In this document: one piece after another, positions 1 through 11,313 of the stretch
Position numbering within the stretch: position 1 is the stretch's first letter
Layout: every line of letters starts with the position of its first letter
Assembly: GCA_030770535.1 (NCBI GenBank)
Contig: JASVEC010000043.1
Coordinates: forward strand, 62,001-126,000
Reading direction: 5' to 3'
Length of the DNA stretch: 64,000 nucleotides
DNA from: Batkoa obscura
Lineage: Eukaryota; Entomophthoromycota; Entomophthoromycetes; Entomophthorales; Batkoaceae
Made by a program: the position numbers and the translations under genes
The notes under the pieces: generated by a model
What the model was told of the DNA's origin: nothing
The model's database searches: none
Seen by the model: only the letters and a program-made list of their open reading frames with translations

Positions 1-2
1 TT

Positions 3-635
3 AATCAATCCTTTTATTCTATGCCTTTTATTTACCATCAATTAAATCAACACTTAAATAATATATCTTTTGATAAAGATATGATTAATGATTACAGTTG
101 TGATACTTTTTCAAATCAATTAGTTACATGTAACCCACTTATTGAGAGTATAAATGAAGCAGTTATCGATAATTCAAAGGGTAACACACCTGATCAATTG
201 ATGAGTAGTAATATAGCTTATTCACCTACTATTGAGAATAGTGCCTTATTTTTTAGAGAAGAAAAAGAAGAAAAGCCCCGATTTAAGCCGCGTTCCTTTT
301 CATTAAGTGAAATAGATGGTATTCAAGTTTCAAGTAAACAACAAGTAAGAAGATATTCTTTAGATGAATCACTTATTTTAGATAGTCAAGTTAAAGATAG
401 TTGTGCTTTAAAAAGAGCAAGAAATCGATTAGCAGCACTAAGATGTCGAGAGCGTAGGAAATTAAAGATTGAAAATCATGTTGAGTCCATTCATTTAATG
501 AATCAAGAAAATCATTCTCTTTATTTGAAAATCACAGGCTTACAAAATGAAGCGTTTATTTTACATCAATTGCTGGCTAAGACGGATCCAAAATGTAAGC
601 GCCATTCGGAATTTAAAATGCTACATCCTGCTTAA
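3..635 (+). CDS. ATF/CREB-like bZIP transcription factor (5' end cut by window)
   Basis: The C-terminal part encodes a clear basic region (about residues 130-152 from the first in-window ATG at 21) with the N-x2-A-A-x2-C-R signature, followed by a leucine zipper and the tail LLAKTDPKCK. That tail resembles the LLAHKDC-type end of the ATF2/Atf1 zipper. The N-terminal half is low-complexity and Ser/Asn-rich, as in stress-responsive ATF factors. The frame stays open upstream of the ATG to the window edge, so the true start may lie outside. Known for the family: nuclear, dimeric, binds CRE-like sites and often responds to stress MAP kinases. Inferred: a stress or developmental regulator; targets cannot be read from this sequence. 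The identity of the fold is secure; the orthologue is not. Confidence 0.85.
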   Translation, partial: NQSFYSMPFIYHQLNQHLNNISFDKDMINDYSCDTFSNQLVTCNPLIESINEAVIDNSKGNTPDQLMSSNIAYSPTIENSALFFREEKEEKPRFKPRSFSLSEIDGIQVSSKQQVRRYSLDESLILDSQVKDSCALKRARNRLAALRCRERRKLKIENHVESIHLMNQENHSLYLKITGLQNEAFILHQLLAKTDPKCKRHSEFKMLHPA

Positions 636-1563
636 GGTGGGAGTTGTTATTATATATTTTACCTGGTTGATAATTGAATGCTTTATGCCTTGTTAATCTT
701 TGAAACTCACCTTCATTAATTGCTCTTCCCTCTGTTAGCTTCGATCATGTTATATTCCCTTTTGCTGTCGCCTGGCTATCAATTAAAAACCCAAAATGCT
801 TTAAATACACTTTTATATCTTTACTTAAACAAGATAATAGAAAATTAAAATGCCTATAGTACAACAATATTTTATTAAAATTTTCTATTTACAATATGCA
901 GTAAAGCACAAATTTTAGTATAAACTGTTTTAATATTTCTAAAATCAAAAATCATTTATTAGGAATAAAAACGAGCTATACCAATTTAAATCAAAGGTTA
1001 ATAAAATCCACATATTGATTATACGCAAAGGCAGAATCCTATTGAAAGGGTATTTAGGGTTTTAATAAAAGTAGCTTTTATTACATTTTAATATTCAGTA
1101 TAATTTAAAGCAGAAGGGATGATTAACCATAAAGGTAAACTATATAATTAAAATCCGAAAAGTCATATTCTACATATTTTTAATAAAATGAAGTCATTGG
1201 TAAAATATAATAATCCAATTAATTTATTAACCTATCGTTTTTTTCATATAGTATCCGATGGAGGTGTCTACTTCTCTATAAATAAAAAAGCTTTTGCAAA
1301 GAATTTTCAGATACTCAAGCCAAGCCCTAAAATAATACATAAAGTAATTATATGTGTTAAATGAACTTATTGAAAAAAGTCTAATAAATAAACTATTTAT
1401 ATAAAATTGAAAAGAAATAACAAAAAACAAAAAAAAAACGGTTAATTTACAATGAAATCCCATTTATTAAAAATAATTACAGGCACCTTGAAGTAAAGAT
1501 TAAGTAACAAGTTACCTCTAAAATCCACAAAGATTGAGTTTATTTTTATTTATAGTAACATAA
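636..1563. other. Gene-free AT-rich interval
   Basis: About 0.9 kb between the bZIP gene and the Zn2Cys6-like reading frame. I see no convincing coding signal, tRNA or inverted repeat. One short minus-strand open frame here (1227-1463) is dominated by Phe, Ile and Tyr codons, as expected from random AT-rich DNA. Confidence 0.5.
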
Positions 1564-3217
1564 ATGGAACAACCAAAGTCGAATGAAATTCGGGTCATGA
1601 AAAAGCTAGGTAACCTATCTAACTTGATATTAGTTAATACTATAATCCAAATTAAAAATCACACTAGATGTAGCCAATGCTTTAGAGGATATCGGGCATA
1701 CGATAGACTTATACCAAAGTGTTCAAGATGTATTAAGATTCAAAGTAAATGCATTTATGAAAGAAACCCAATGCTAAAAAAGAACTTATATCATATAAAA
1801 AGTAATACAACAGCATTCAAAGTTAATAATAAAAACACAAAATACAACCTTTCACTAGTAATTATAAGACGCAAGCCACAGATTCTATTACTATCAAAAA
1901 ACTTTAATCTTGTTCATATACCTATTTACGTGTTTAAAAAGCTTTAGTCTAAACATTTATTAGAAGATTCAAGGATTTATTCACAATGCACCAATCCCTT
2001 TGTTTCAGACTGCAATACCTTGAAAATGATATCGCTCTTTGATTGTTTTGGTATGCTTTATATTTAAAAAAAGTTTCAACCTTTAAAATCAATTAAAAAA
2101 ATCAGTAATTTAAATAGTGTATTATCACAAGCATATGAGAACAATTCTAAGTATAATAAAAATATGGGGATGTGTTTTTTTGTTTAAGAATTTTATTATA
2201 ATCTTTCCATTCAAATAGCACTTAAAAATGCAAAAAGTAATGAAACTAAAACATCCTCGTATATTTTCAATACCTAATAAATTGCAGTTTGACTTTAATT
2301 CAAAGGGCTTAAGGTTGAATATGTGTGCTTTGCTAGCTGGGTTAAATCATATAGAAATAAATAAAGTGACAAGCTATTTATTTGATTTGTTTCATTCTAG
2401 AATACATGAACAACTTCAATATCCTCATAGAATTCCAATCACTTTACAAAATTTACAAGCTGTTTTGATATTTTTAAATGGCTTTTATTCCTGTCCTTGG
2501 ATCCTTGATAAACGTAATATTTATATTATTTATTGTGAAAAGGTGGCTTTGGCACTGGGAATTCATAAGTCAAACAATAAATTAAAAGAGATACAGAGTA
2601 TTGAAAGAGCGATGACATATTCAAGTTTAGTAGCATTCACTATGTTTACAAGAATCATGTATGGATCTTATATGTGTCAACCTTATCAACCACAGTATCT
2701 TAACAAAATAACTAAAAATGTTATATTAGATCTATTGAATGAATCAAATACTCAGTTACTACTGAATGGAAATGTGACTTTTTATTGGAATCTGATATTG
2801 ACTTTATTTTATAATGAGTTGGGATATATATTGTTTTTAACAAGGCTATTAAAGGAGAAATATATGAATCCAAGTAAAGTGAATGAAATACCTACCAATT
2901 CAAACCTTGGTTTAATATCAAAGGTAAGAGATCTGCAAAAAAAATATATTACTGTGCTTATTTTATTAAAGTCAAAACTTGATAATAAAGATGATAATTT
3001 TTCAATCCTTGATTGTCAATCTCATATTTTATATATAACAAATTACATTATACACTATCTGAATAGCTTAGAATACTTCAATCCAGCTAATAAAAGCAAG
3101 TTAGATAATAATAAGAGTAGTTCAGCTATTGATTATCTAAGCATAACCTTGATGGAATGTTATCTCATAATTCATTATGGAATTAGGCATGGCTTGCTTT
3201 TGTTTGTCTTTTATTAG
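1564..3217 (+). pseudogene. Degraded Zn2Cys6 fungal transcription factor
   Basis: Two open frames lie in order. The first (1564-1947, 127 aa) has C-x2-C, then P-K-C-x2-C-x6-C-x-Y near residues 37-65, which is the Zn2Cys6 spacing except that the third of six cysteines is tyrosine. The second (2228-3217, 329 aa) is helical, with repeated Leu/Ile/Tyr and Cys-Pro-Trp segments resembling the middle homology region of fungal zinc-cluster factors. The roughly 280 bp between them contain stops and a MITE that covers the apparent start of the second frame. Either this is one broken gene, or two exons with a poorly defined intron. Lost metal ligand plus MITE insertion favour a pseudogene. Known family role: nuclear DNA-binding activator of metabolic genes. 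Confidence 0.45.
2163..2261. mobile_element. MITE-A copy 1
   Basis: A TA-flanked element starting TATGGGGATGTG and ending ACATCCTCGTA, containing the family core (the AAGAATTTTA, TCTTTCC and CAAATAGC blocks). It overlaps the first codons of the downstream transcription-factor frame. Confidence 0.75.
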
Positions 3218-5125
3218 GCGTTATAAACATAAGGGTAAGGTAATTTGACCTTATTTTTATTAAGGGTCAATTATTTAAAGGAGATTTCTAAGTTGACTAT
3301 ATTTCCTCATACTGCGAATATATATGTTACTATGTTTTCATTCCTGTCAGCTTAGGTTTTTGAATGGATATTATATAAAATACTTCTAGAATTAAATTAT
3401 AATAAACTTATAATTTTGGATGCTTTTTGAAGTGTTTTTATACTTTATTGGACTATTCAATAAATTATAGTGTATTATTTTTAAAGTTTTAAATTTAATA
3501 AAATACCAAAGTGCGATAATAAAAATATTTTTTATTTATTTAAAATAAGAGGACTAAAAATCATAGTCCTTTATGACTTGTAAAATGTATAATCAATGTT
3601 GAGCTTTAAATTTTTTAAGTTTTTCATAAATAATTTTAATTATAGTAACATTTAAAAAAACATCCTTATATTTTTTTGGCTTCATCACTTTTTCCATCTT
3701 TTAAGCACTATTTGAGTAGAAAAATTATTAGTAAAATCCTTAATCACAAAAATACATCCCCATATAAAACACAAAATAAAAAGTAAAATAGAATTTACAG
3801 CTATATAACAAATCAAATATATATTTAAGTTTTCGTAGAAGTAATAGCACTTTTTATAGTACAAAAAGGAAGAGTTATTAATTGCAATACCAAATGTTTC
3901 TGTACATAAAAACAAAAACTACAAGAGTAAAAATACTTTATCATTCCAATTTATTACTTTTAGTGCTTATAGTTAAAAATCCAACATTGACTATTTTGTA
4001 TCCTTATAATCATAGCCAATTAAAAACCCAAAACTAATATTATAATGAGGAAACTTATTACAGCTGTTTTTATACCTAGTTGATACTTTTTAAAACAATC
4101 ATTTGCAAAAAGTGATTTTTAGGGTTGCAATCTATTACCCTCACCAAAAATTACTTTTCAAATTTTACATTATTGTTTGAAAGAAAGTTCGTATTTTTAT
4201 TATATCGCTGTATTTAACGTATAATAATTTTTTGACTTTTATAGCTACAATTATAAACCATTAGGATTTATAAGGTTATTCACTATTATTGCCAAAAGGC
4301 TCGGAAATATAAGCACTTGATGCAAAAATATAATACGTCTTTATAATTATAAATTTGTTATTTATGGTTATGCATACGTTATCTATGTTTTTACAAAGAA
4401 TATTCATTTCCGAATCTTTTCTTTATAATGGCGAATTGGCCCTGTAATAAATTATTAGTAAATAAAAATAAATCTCAGCTCAAATAATGCTATATAGTTT
4501 AATAAATGGATATAAGAGAGTATTATTATTAAAGCTGATAGATTAGTTTCTTGCTTTTTTGATTCATAAAGCAAGCTATTTTTATTAAAGTATAGTTTAA
4601 AATATTATTTGATCGATTTTGAAGATTATGTTATAAAATTCAATTTCATAGTTATAATATAATTTAAAGTGTTTTAAATAACACAAGATGATTTATTAAC
4701 TTAACATTAAAATTAAAATTATAATAGAGGAAATCTATAAGCATTAATATTATTATCGTCTATTTAGAATACATTTTATCATTTAATTTAGTTTTTCAAA
4801 TGTATTTTTTAATTTTAGCTGACATAAATTTTCTATTTAAAAATAACTAAAGGCGTATTAACTATAATAACAATTATTATGCAAATAAGCTTATTATACA
4901 AAAAGTTATTTTTAAAATTTCAAGATTGATCAATTTCAACTAAAAGTAGATAAATTTTAATTAAAGACACCTATTATTATTTTTATTATTAAAATAACTT
5001 GAGAATCGAATAAAACCTATATTAACCTAGTAACTTCAATTCCACAGCAATTCATTAAAATACAAATGAATTGTTTGCAAATATGAAGTAATCATATATT
5101 TCTAAAAATAAGTAAAGATGAAAAG
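3218..5125. other. Intergenic region with one MITE
   Basis: About 1.9 kb of very AT-rich DNA. It holds MITE-A copy 2 near 3660-3764 and, near 3865-3900, a stretch that resembles DNA near 58645-58690 (shared block ATTAATTGCAATA), hinting at another dispersed repeat. No gene is supported; the 76-codon minus-strand frame at 3685-3915 is partly MITE sequence. Confidence 0.5.
3660..3764. mobile_element. MITE-A copy 2
   Basis: Family core in the opposite orientation to copy 1 (TTTGGCTTCATCAC through AAATACATCCCCATA). The right end is intact with flanking TA; the left end is decayed. Confidence 0.7.
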
Positions 5126-5133
5126 TATAAATA
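5126..5133 (+). promoter_or_regulatory. TATA box of the FAD oxidase gene
   Basis: TATAAATA lies 38 bp before the ATG at 5171, with an A-rich leader lacking upstream ATGs. Spacing to the start implies a very short 5' UTR. Confidence 0.5.
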
Positions 5134-5170
5134 CCATACTAAACAGGTTACATCAAATAAACAAAATAAA

Positions 5171-6643
5171 ATGAATTACATTTCTATTCTAGTATTATTA
5201 TTTACTAATAATATACTCAGTTCAAAATTACAATGCAGAAATAAACTTGATAGTTTAATTACCTGCTTATCTGCTTTGCCAAAAGATACAATCGTTCAAC
5301 AAAGCGATGATAACTATGATTCTGCCAGATTTGAGTGGAATAGTCGAATTCAAGATGTTAAACCATTATTAATTGCATTACCAAAAAATACAGACCAGGT
5401 GAGTAAGATTGTAGTATGCGCTAATAAGTTCAATAAAACTGTAGCTATACGTAGTGGGGGCCATTCATATGAAGGGTATAGCTTAGGTGGTAAAAATGGT
5501 GCCTTGGTTATTGATTTGTTAAACATGAACAATGTACAAATTGATCAAGGTAAAAGAATAGGGCTAGTAGAAGGTGGCACGTTATTAGGCAAAGTCTATT
5601 GGAATGCTTGGAATAATGGTAAATTAGCTTTACCAGCAGGTACCTGTCCTACAGTAGGTATTGGAGGTCATGCTACTGGTGGTGGATTCGGAAGGTATTC
5701 TAGAACTTTCGGAATGGTTGTTGATAATATTTTGGAAGTAGAAATTGTAGCCCCAAATGGTGATATCTTAACTGCAAATACCAAAAAGAACAGCGACTTG
5801 TTTTGGGCCATCAGAGGCTCCGGTACTGGATCTTATGGCGTTATCACTAAATTTAAATTCCAATTATTTAAGGCCCCAGAATTTGTAAGCAACTTTAATT
5901 TTGATTTCCCAGTTACACTTGATAATTATGCAACAACATTCCAAAAGATTCAAAATTATTCAATGAGATTACCTTTGAAAATTGGTGCTTCGTTAGGACT
6001 TTATTCTCATAGTATTGGATTTTCTGGTGCCATCTTAGCTGATTCAGAACAAGAAAGAACTGAATTAATAGAAGACATTAAAAAAAATTTACCACCATTC
6101 AAATCAAGTTCTATAACTCCAATGAGCTTTATTGATAACGTAATGGCTTATTCTGGGTTACCAGCTAATTCCCCACCTTCTGAATTAAATAATGTAAAGC
6201 GTTGGGATACTAAAAAGTTCTTTAAAGCAAAGAATGGCTTTGTTATTAAACCATTTGATAAAGAATTCTTGAAGAAATTAGGAGAGCAAATGAGTATATC
6301 TCCACCAGGCAATTTTATTTTATTAGATGTCCAAGGTGGTAAAGTTAATTCGGTACCTGTTGATGAAACCGCGGTTGTGCATCGTAAAGATCTAATATTT
6401 GATATTCAAATGATTGCTGATGCTAAGAATAATGAGGAAGGAAGTAGATTAATGCCATGGATGAATACTACTTATGATTTATTATTACCAAAAATGAACG
6501 GGGGTTATATTAATTATGTTGATAAGGATGTTAAAGATTGGGAGAATGTTTATTACGGTGCTCATTTTAGTAGACTTCAGCAAATCAAAAAGAAATATGA
6601 TCCAAAAAATTTATTCAATAATCCAAGATCAATTCCATTATAA
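5171..6643 (+). CDS. Secreted berberine-bridge-like FAD oxidase (bicovalent flavin)
   Basis: A single-exon 490 aa protein. Residues 1-18 form a hydrophobic signal-like segment. The FAD-binding PCMH domain covers about 65-235. It includes RSGGHSY with His98, and GTCP with Cys159 followed by VGIGGHATGGGFG. These are the His and Cys positions that bind FAD through 8-alpha-histidyl and 6-S-cysteinyl bonds in glucooligosaccharide oxidase and berberine bridge enzyme. The C-terminal BBE domain ends with YYGAHFSRL and a YDPKNLF motif. Known family reaction: O2-dependent oxidation of sugars or alcohols, or alkaloid ring closure, releasing H2O2. Substrate here is unknown. The signal peptide implies the secretory pathway. 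Length matches the family. The gene stands alone between long intergenic regions. Confidence 0.92.
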   Translation: MNYISILVLLFTNNILSSKLQCRNKLDSLITCLSALPKDTIVQQSDDNYDSARFEWNSRIQDVKPLLIALPKNTDQVSKIVVCANKFNKTVAIRSGGHSYEGYSLGGKNGALVIDLLNMNNVQIDQGKRIGLVEGGTLLGKVYWNAWNNGKLALPAGTCPTVGIGGHATGGGFGRYSRTFGMVVDNILEVEIVAPNGDILTANTKKNSDLFWAIRGSGTGSYGVITKFKFQLFKAPEFVSNFNFDFPVTLDNYATTFQKIQNYSMRLPLKIGASLGLYSHSIGFSGAILADSEQERTELIEDIKKNLPPFKSSSITPMSFIDNVMAYSGLPANSPPSELNNVKRWDTKKFFKAKNGFVIKPFDKEFLKKLGEQMSISPPGNFILLDVQGGKVNSVPVDETAVVHRKDLIFDIQMIADAKNNEEGSRLMPWMNTTYDLLLPKMNGGYINYVDKDVKDWENVYYGAHFSRLQQIKKKYDPKNLFNNPRSIPL

Positions 6644-7475
6644 TACTAATATTTAGTATAAAACTTTATTCCGTTTAATTCAAGCTTTATAATAAAACAA
6701 CATTTTAATTATTAATTATTTGATTTTCACTTTATATATTATTTATTGTGTTTCTTTTCTTAAAAGAGTGTAACTCCAAGCGTTTTATCAAAGGATATTA
6801 AAAAATAGCTACATAAGATAGAACTATGAACAAAAAGAGCTGAAACTAAAATGGTAATTTAAAGGAACTATTACAGCTGTCAAAATTCATTTGTGCAGAA
6901 AATAACTATTCATTTAAAACAAAAACTTAATCATCAGCTCACAAATTACGATAGTTGTAAATCATTAACTCTAAAAATTAGCGCTAGCCACTGCACAATT
7001 GAATTTTGACAGTTTTAGTTCCCAATTATCTACCTTTTATACGTGACAATTTAATATGAGCTGATTTATATTTGGTGCAATATAAGCTTCTCTAAAAGTA
7101 AAACAAAGAGAGCTAGATATGGTAGTATATTTATGTAGTTATTAAACAAATATTTTCCTAAAGCTTGTGTTGTATAAGAATGAAAGAATAAGTTAAATTA
7201 AAGTATCTCCAAATATTGCCACTTGATAGTATGGTATGAAAGGAATGGATAGTTGAAATCTAAATAGTGACAAGTGTCTAAGTAAAAAATGCAAACCATA
7301 AAGCTCAGTATATAAATCATTTTAAAAGAATGTGTAAATTAATTGCCTATGATATTGCTTTACCTATAAACTCTAAATTACATTAAACTAGTGAAGTCAA
7401 CAAGTCAACTCAAATTTTTACGAATTTTCAATTCATTTTTTAAAGATTATATATTTTAAAAGTGGAGATTCGTAA
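6644..7475. other. Intergenic region with an inverted-repeat element
   Basis: About 0.8 kb between the FAD oxidase and the tRNA. Apart from the inverted-repeat element at 6864-7022 I see no feature. Confidence 0.5.
6864..7022. mobile_element. MITE-like inverted-repeat element (family C)
   Basis: About 159 bp bounded by long imperfect inverted repeats: the left arm has GGAACTA then CTGTCAAAATTCATTTGTGC, and the right arm contains the complement (GCACAATTGAATTTTGACAG then TTAGTTCC). There is no coding capacity. It is best read as a non-autonomous DNA transposon remnant; no second copy was noticed in this window. Confidence 0.55.
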
Positions 7476-7557
7476 GGCGACTTGCCCGAGAGGTCTAAGG
7501 GGTCAGGTTTAGGCCCTGATATGGAAACATGCGAGGGTTCGAACCCCTCAGTCGTCA
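7476..7557 (+). tRNA. tRNA-Leu (anticodon UAG)
   Basis: A complete type II tRNA of 82 nt. The acceptor stem pairs GGCGACT with AGTCGTC (one G-U pair). The anticodon stem TCAGG/CCTGA encloses loop TTTAGGC, giving anticodon UAG, which reads CUA. A long variable arm (ATG-GAAA-CAT) identifies the leucine/serine class. The T arm is GAGGG-TTCGAAC-CCCTC, and the internal B box GGTTCGAACCC is perfect. There is no intron and no encoded CCA. Confidence 0.96.
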
Positions 7558-7562
7558 TTTTT
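7558..7562 (+). terminator. Pol III terminator of tRNA-Leu
   Basis: Five T residues directly follow the discriminator base, as expected for RNA polymerase III termination. Confidence 0.8.
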
Positions 7563-8142
7563 GTCGAATTTAATTTTAAGCTTAATTTAGTAAATTTTGA
7601 CTAAAGTATAAGTTTTTTTTAGCTTACTACTATAATAAATTGAGGTATTGTTTTAAATATTATAAAATAAAAAATAAAGTTAGTTAACTTTTAATACATT
7701 AAAGTTTGATAATTATCTAAATGGAGAACAAAAAAGACAGAAAAATGCAAATTAAAATCCAGCCCTGAGAAACAGAAATTTAGCAATTGGCTACTTTTAA
7801 ACAAAGGTTGACGCAAGCACTGATAGTTAACGGACAAGCTCTAAAATGGTGCTTTATGGCTACTATATAAATTTTCCTGGCCACGTACAACTTTTAAAGT
7901 ATTACTTAAAATCCTTTGTTAAACAGGGTACTTGTTTGTGACATGAGTGAGCGACGTCGGGTCGCGACTGGTCTAATAGGAGTTGTAATGGGTGAAGGAG
8001 GTTCCTAAAATAAGATTAGTCTCTATTAAAATTAAATAGCAAAATAAAAATTACATTAGTCGAACGAAGACGACTAGGAGTAAGTGATAATTTAACTGTT
8101 TTACCAGAAGAAAATAATTGTTCAAAGTCATTAGTACGATCT
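7563..8142. other. Intergenic region with a GC-rich island
   Basis: AT-rich DNA interrupted by an unusual GC-rich patch at about 7943-8008 (34 of 66 bases are G or C). That patch contains a 21-codon ATG frame rich in Arg and Gly. Origin unknown. Confidence 0.4.
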
Positions 8143-9233
8143 TTACTCTAAATAAATATTAGTATCGTCATTTACAAACTCAAAATAATGAATTACCAAA
8201 GATAAATTGGTTGATAAGTGATTAGATAATGAGTTAACTGAATCAGAGTCTGAAGGACTGGAACGAGAGCCAGTTGGACTCTTTTTAGCAAATGTATGTT
8301 TGCTCGGAGATATAACAGATACTGAGTTAACATCCCATTCAGACTGAGAATAAGTTTTTAAAACTTGTAGAGGATCTGTTGTTATACCTATTATAAAATC
8401 AAATTAATATTCCTACCCAAAAACGTATAAAAATAACATACTCTCAGAATTCATAAGAGAGGGTAAATTACTATCATCAAGGGCTATAGCTTTAAATGTT
8501 TTAACCTAAAAATATAATTATTTAGAATTAAATTAATCAAAACGTATACACAATATAATACCTCAAAAGAGCTAAAGAAACCGGTTGTTTCTGCTATCTC
8601 ATTGATAGTATTGTTGTGAAAAAATATATAGGCAACCCTGTCAGCTGAAATTGTTTTGAGTTTTTCTTTATGTGCCTCTGTTCCTATGTTTAATAAAAGA
8701 AACCTCGATATTTGCTCAACAGCGTTTCCAATAAATAATCCTACTGGCAAACTAAAATATTGAGCTCCTGGACGTGAGTTTGATGTAATTGAATATTGAT
8801 TGGAACTCAATAAAGAACAGCTAACAATAAACTGTCTTAATTGTGATAAATAACGTGCTTTAAAATGTGGATCATCCTCTGGAAAGCGATCTAATGTATC
8901 TTGAGACTTAATCATATCTTGAATTGACATAACATAATTTAACGACAATCCAGTTATCATTTGGGCTGATCTTGAGCGAGCTTCATCCATGCAACTTCTC
9001 AATAGCACTTCGTCTTTGATCACTTTTGTTAATATACTTTGGTAATGAGTGATCCCATATTTATTAGCGGTATTTCTATGTTTTACTAATAAAACTAAAA
9101 ATTGGTCTAAAAATAAGTTGATAGCTTCCAAACCTCTCACAGATAACTTGGCTTTACAATATTTTGATAAAAGCTTTTTGGCGTTCTTGCCAGACACATA
9201 TTCACTTATTTCGTTGTTATTCCCTCTTAGCAT
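8143..9233 (-). CDS. Unrecognised helical protein, three exons
   Basis: Joining 9233-8562, 8505-8442 and 8387-8143 gives 326 aa. The two introns (56 and 54 bp) are GT-AG and all phases agree. The N-terminal 110 residues are strongly helical (KNAKKLLSKYCKAKLSVRGL, then a Leu-rich helix), reminiscent of a histone-fold-type helix pattern. A second helical block spans about 165-245. The C-terminal 80 residues are Ser/Asn-rich and look disordered. I see no catalytic motif, signal peptide or membrane segment. I do not recognise the family. Conserved-looking hydrophobic spacing and clean introns support a real gene; a histone-fold assignment is only a guess. Confidence 0.65.
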
Positions 9234-10202
9234 GATTATAATATGATTTTGTATAATTAAATAGAAAGATATTAATTAATTGGAGATAGGTTTGATTGAG
9301 AGTAAGATCAGGTAGAAAGTTATGGAATCACCTAAATCTTTTTCTAATACTAAAAGATTTTTAAAAAAGCAAAACTAAAAATTTGACAAAGAATTGAGTT
9401 TTGGTCTTGGATTTGGAACAAAACTTGAATATCTAATTGGTTTAATCTTATTTCAATTTTCATTTTGTCTTTATCATAACATTAAGGTAAAAAGAATTAT
9501 TGGTCGTATTTTCATTTTCTATTTTTGTACTCAACAAAATAAAATTTGTATAACTTTTATAGAAGAAATCCGCTTATGATTTATTGTTTATGTCGGAATC
9601 GAGGGCTAAGTTTATTCTTGGAATTCTACATTGTCTATAAACCGATTATAATTGGTCAATAATCATATCTCAATTCAGGTTTATTGGATAATCAATGATA
9701 TAATATTACCAGGAATAACTAGCTCTCCGATATTTTCCTTAAATTATAATATGATTAGTAATTTTTACTGTGAGAAAGAAAATAAACCAGATTATACTTT
9801 CAATAGTACAATAATGTGTTTAAATCAAATATTTCATTTATTTAAAAGGTTTTTCAGAATTATAATTAATATTAGCAATTCTTGGAAAACTATTACAAGA
9901 ATTTAGTTTAAAGTGGTGTAGTTAGACTTTAGAGTAAAACTCAAATCATTTTATTCTCCAGAGATAGAACTTTAGGATCATTTAAAAAATAACTCAAATA
10001 CGTTATGTTTAATTAAAATAGGGACAACTATCAACCAGCTTTAAGTGAGATTCGAATTTTTAATCTTCTATTTAGGTTCTTGAGATGCAAGGTTAAAATT
10101 ATTCTTTTTATTCTTTTAATGAGTTATAAATTTAGTTTCTATATTTATTATAAACCGGAACTTAAAATTTCATAAAAAGCATCATTTTTAAAGTCAACCT
10201 GT

Positions 10203-10276
10203 TTATTTTATTATTTTATTATTTTATTATTTTATTATTTTATTATTTTATTATTTTATTATTTTATTATTTTATT
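10203..10276. repeat. 8 bp tandem repeat, unit TTATTTTA
   Basis: Roughly nine uninterrupted copies of TTATTTTA form a pure A/T microsatellite of about 74 bp. Confidence 0.9.
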
Positions 10277-11261
10277 TATATTGAAAACTAAAAAGTTGTC
10301 TTATCTTATCCTTGATTTATTTTACTATGGTTTTAAATACTATCGTCTTTAAAAAAACTTATCTTTATCCTTGCTGTTCATAACCTTATGGTACTATAAC
10401 CCTGAATAATTACCACTCTTTTATATGCTTTGTTTATTATTATATTTTCCTGAAGAAAGTTAATATAATACGAATATTATTTTTGAAAATAAAATTTTGA
10501 AACTAAAGCAATCAAAGGGTAAACTATTAAAATTTAATAGTCGAAATAATGTGCTTTCAAAAGAGTGGGTGTGTAACAAAGGATTACAATAATAAAAGTT
10601 GAATACTTATTCCATCATTAATTATTATTTTACTATTTGAGCTTGAATATTTCCCGACTTTCAGAAATAAATAATCTGACAAGACAGAAATTCAACATAT
10701 AAATTTAGTAAGTTTAACATTATTTCAATTGAGTTGCTACTAATATAAAAATAAAATCCTGTATAATAATGTATAATAAATGAAACTACTATTATAACTT
10801 CATTATCTTATTTTAAAGTTAATAACCTTAAATCTTCTTTAAACTTTCTGGATATAAACTAGTATCTCAAATATGGTCCAATTTAACTTTTTATATAAAA
10901 TAAATAACTTGAATGTATTATTATTTCTATTTAAAATAATGTTGGAACAATATTAGCTTTATTGACTTTTTTAATATTTAGATTTTATCTGATAAAAGTT
11001 TTAAACAAGTTATTATTTTCTTTAACTCAATAAGTACACTTTCGCTTATATAGTATTTACAAAAAAACAAAATGTAAATAAAGTAAACACAAAAATATTA
11101 AATTTGACTTAAGTTAAAAATGTTAAAAAGTATATCTCATAACGCCATTTTTTAATCATATAAAATACTCCCTAAATTTATTATTTTTCTTGTATATTCT
11201 TAAAAGAACCAATACTTTTAAAATATTTTAATAACAAAATAAAATACACAACAGAATCAAG

Positions 11262-11313
11262 AAAATGGGAGATGGGAAATGGGAAATGGGAAATGGGGAA
11301 TGGGGAATGGGGG
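11262..11313. repeat. G-rich short tandem repeat, unit close to GGGAAAT
   Basis: Six to seven imperfect copies (GGGAGAT, GGGAAAT, GGGGAAT) in about 50 bp. This is strand-asymmetric G runs in an otherwise G-poor region. Confidence 0.85.

Noticed and set aside
9394-9906. Two short hydrophobic frames that could be a small membrane protein
   Set aside because: The first has no ATG at its open start, neither shows a family motif, and no plausible splice joins them.
10203-10276. Telomere- or centromere-like repeat array
   Set aside because: The TTATTTTA array is short, single and not telomere-like; it is a simple microsatellite.
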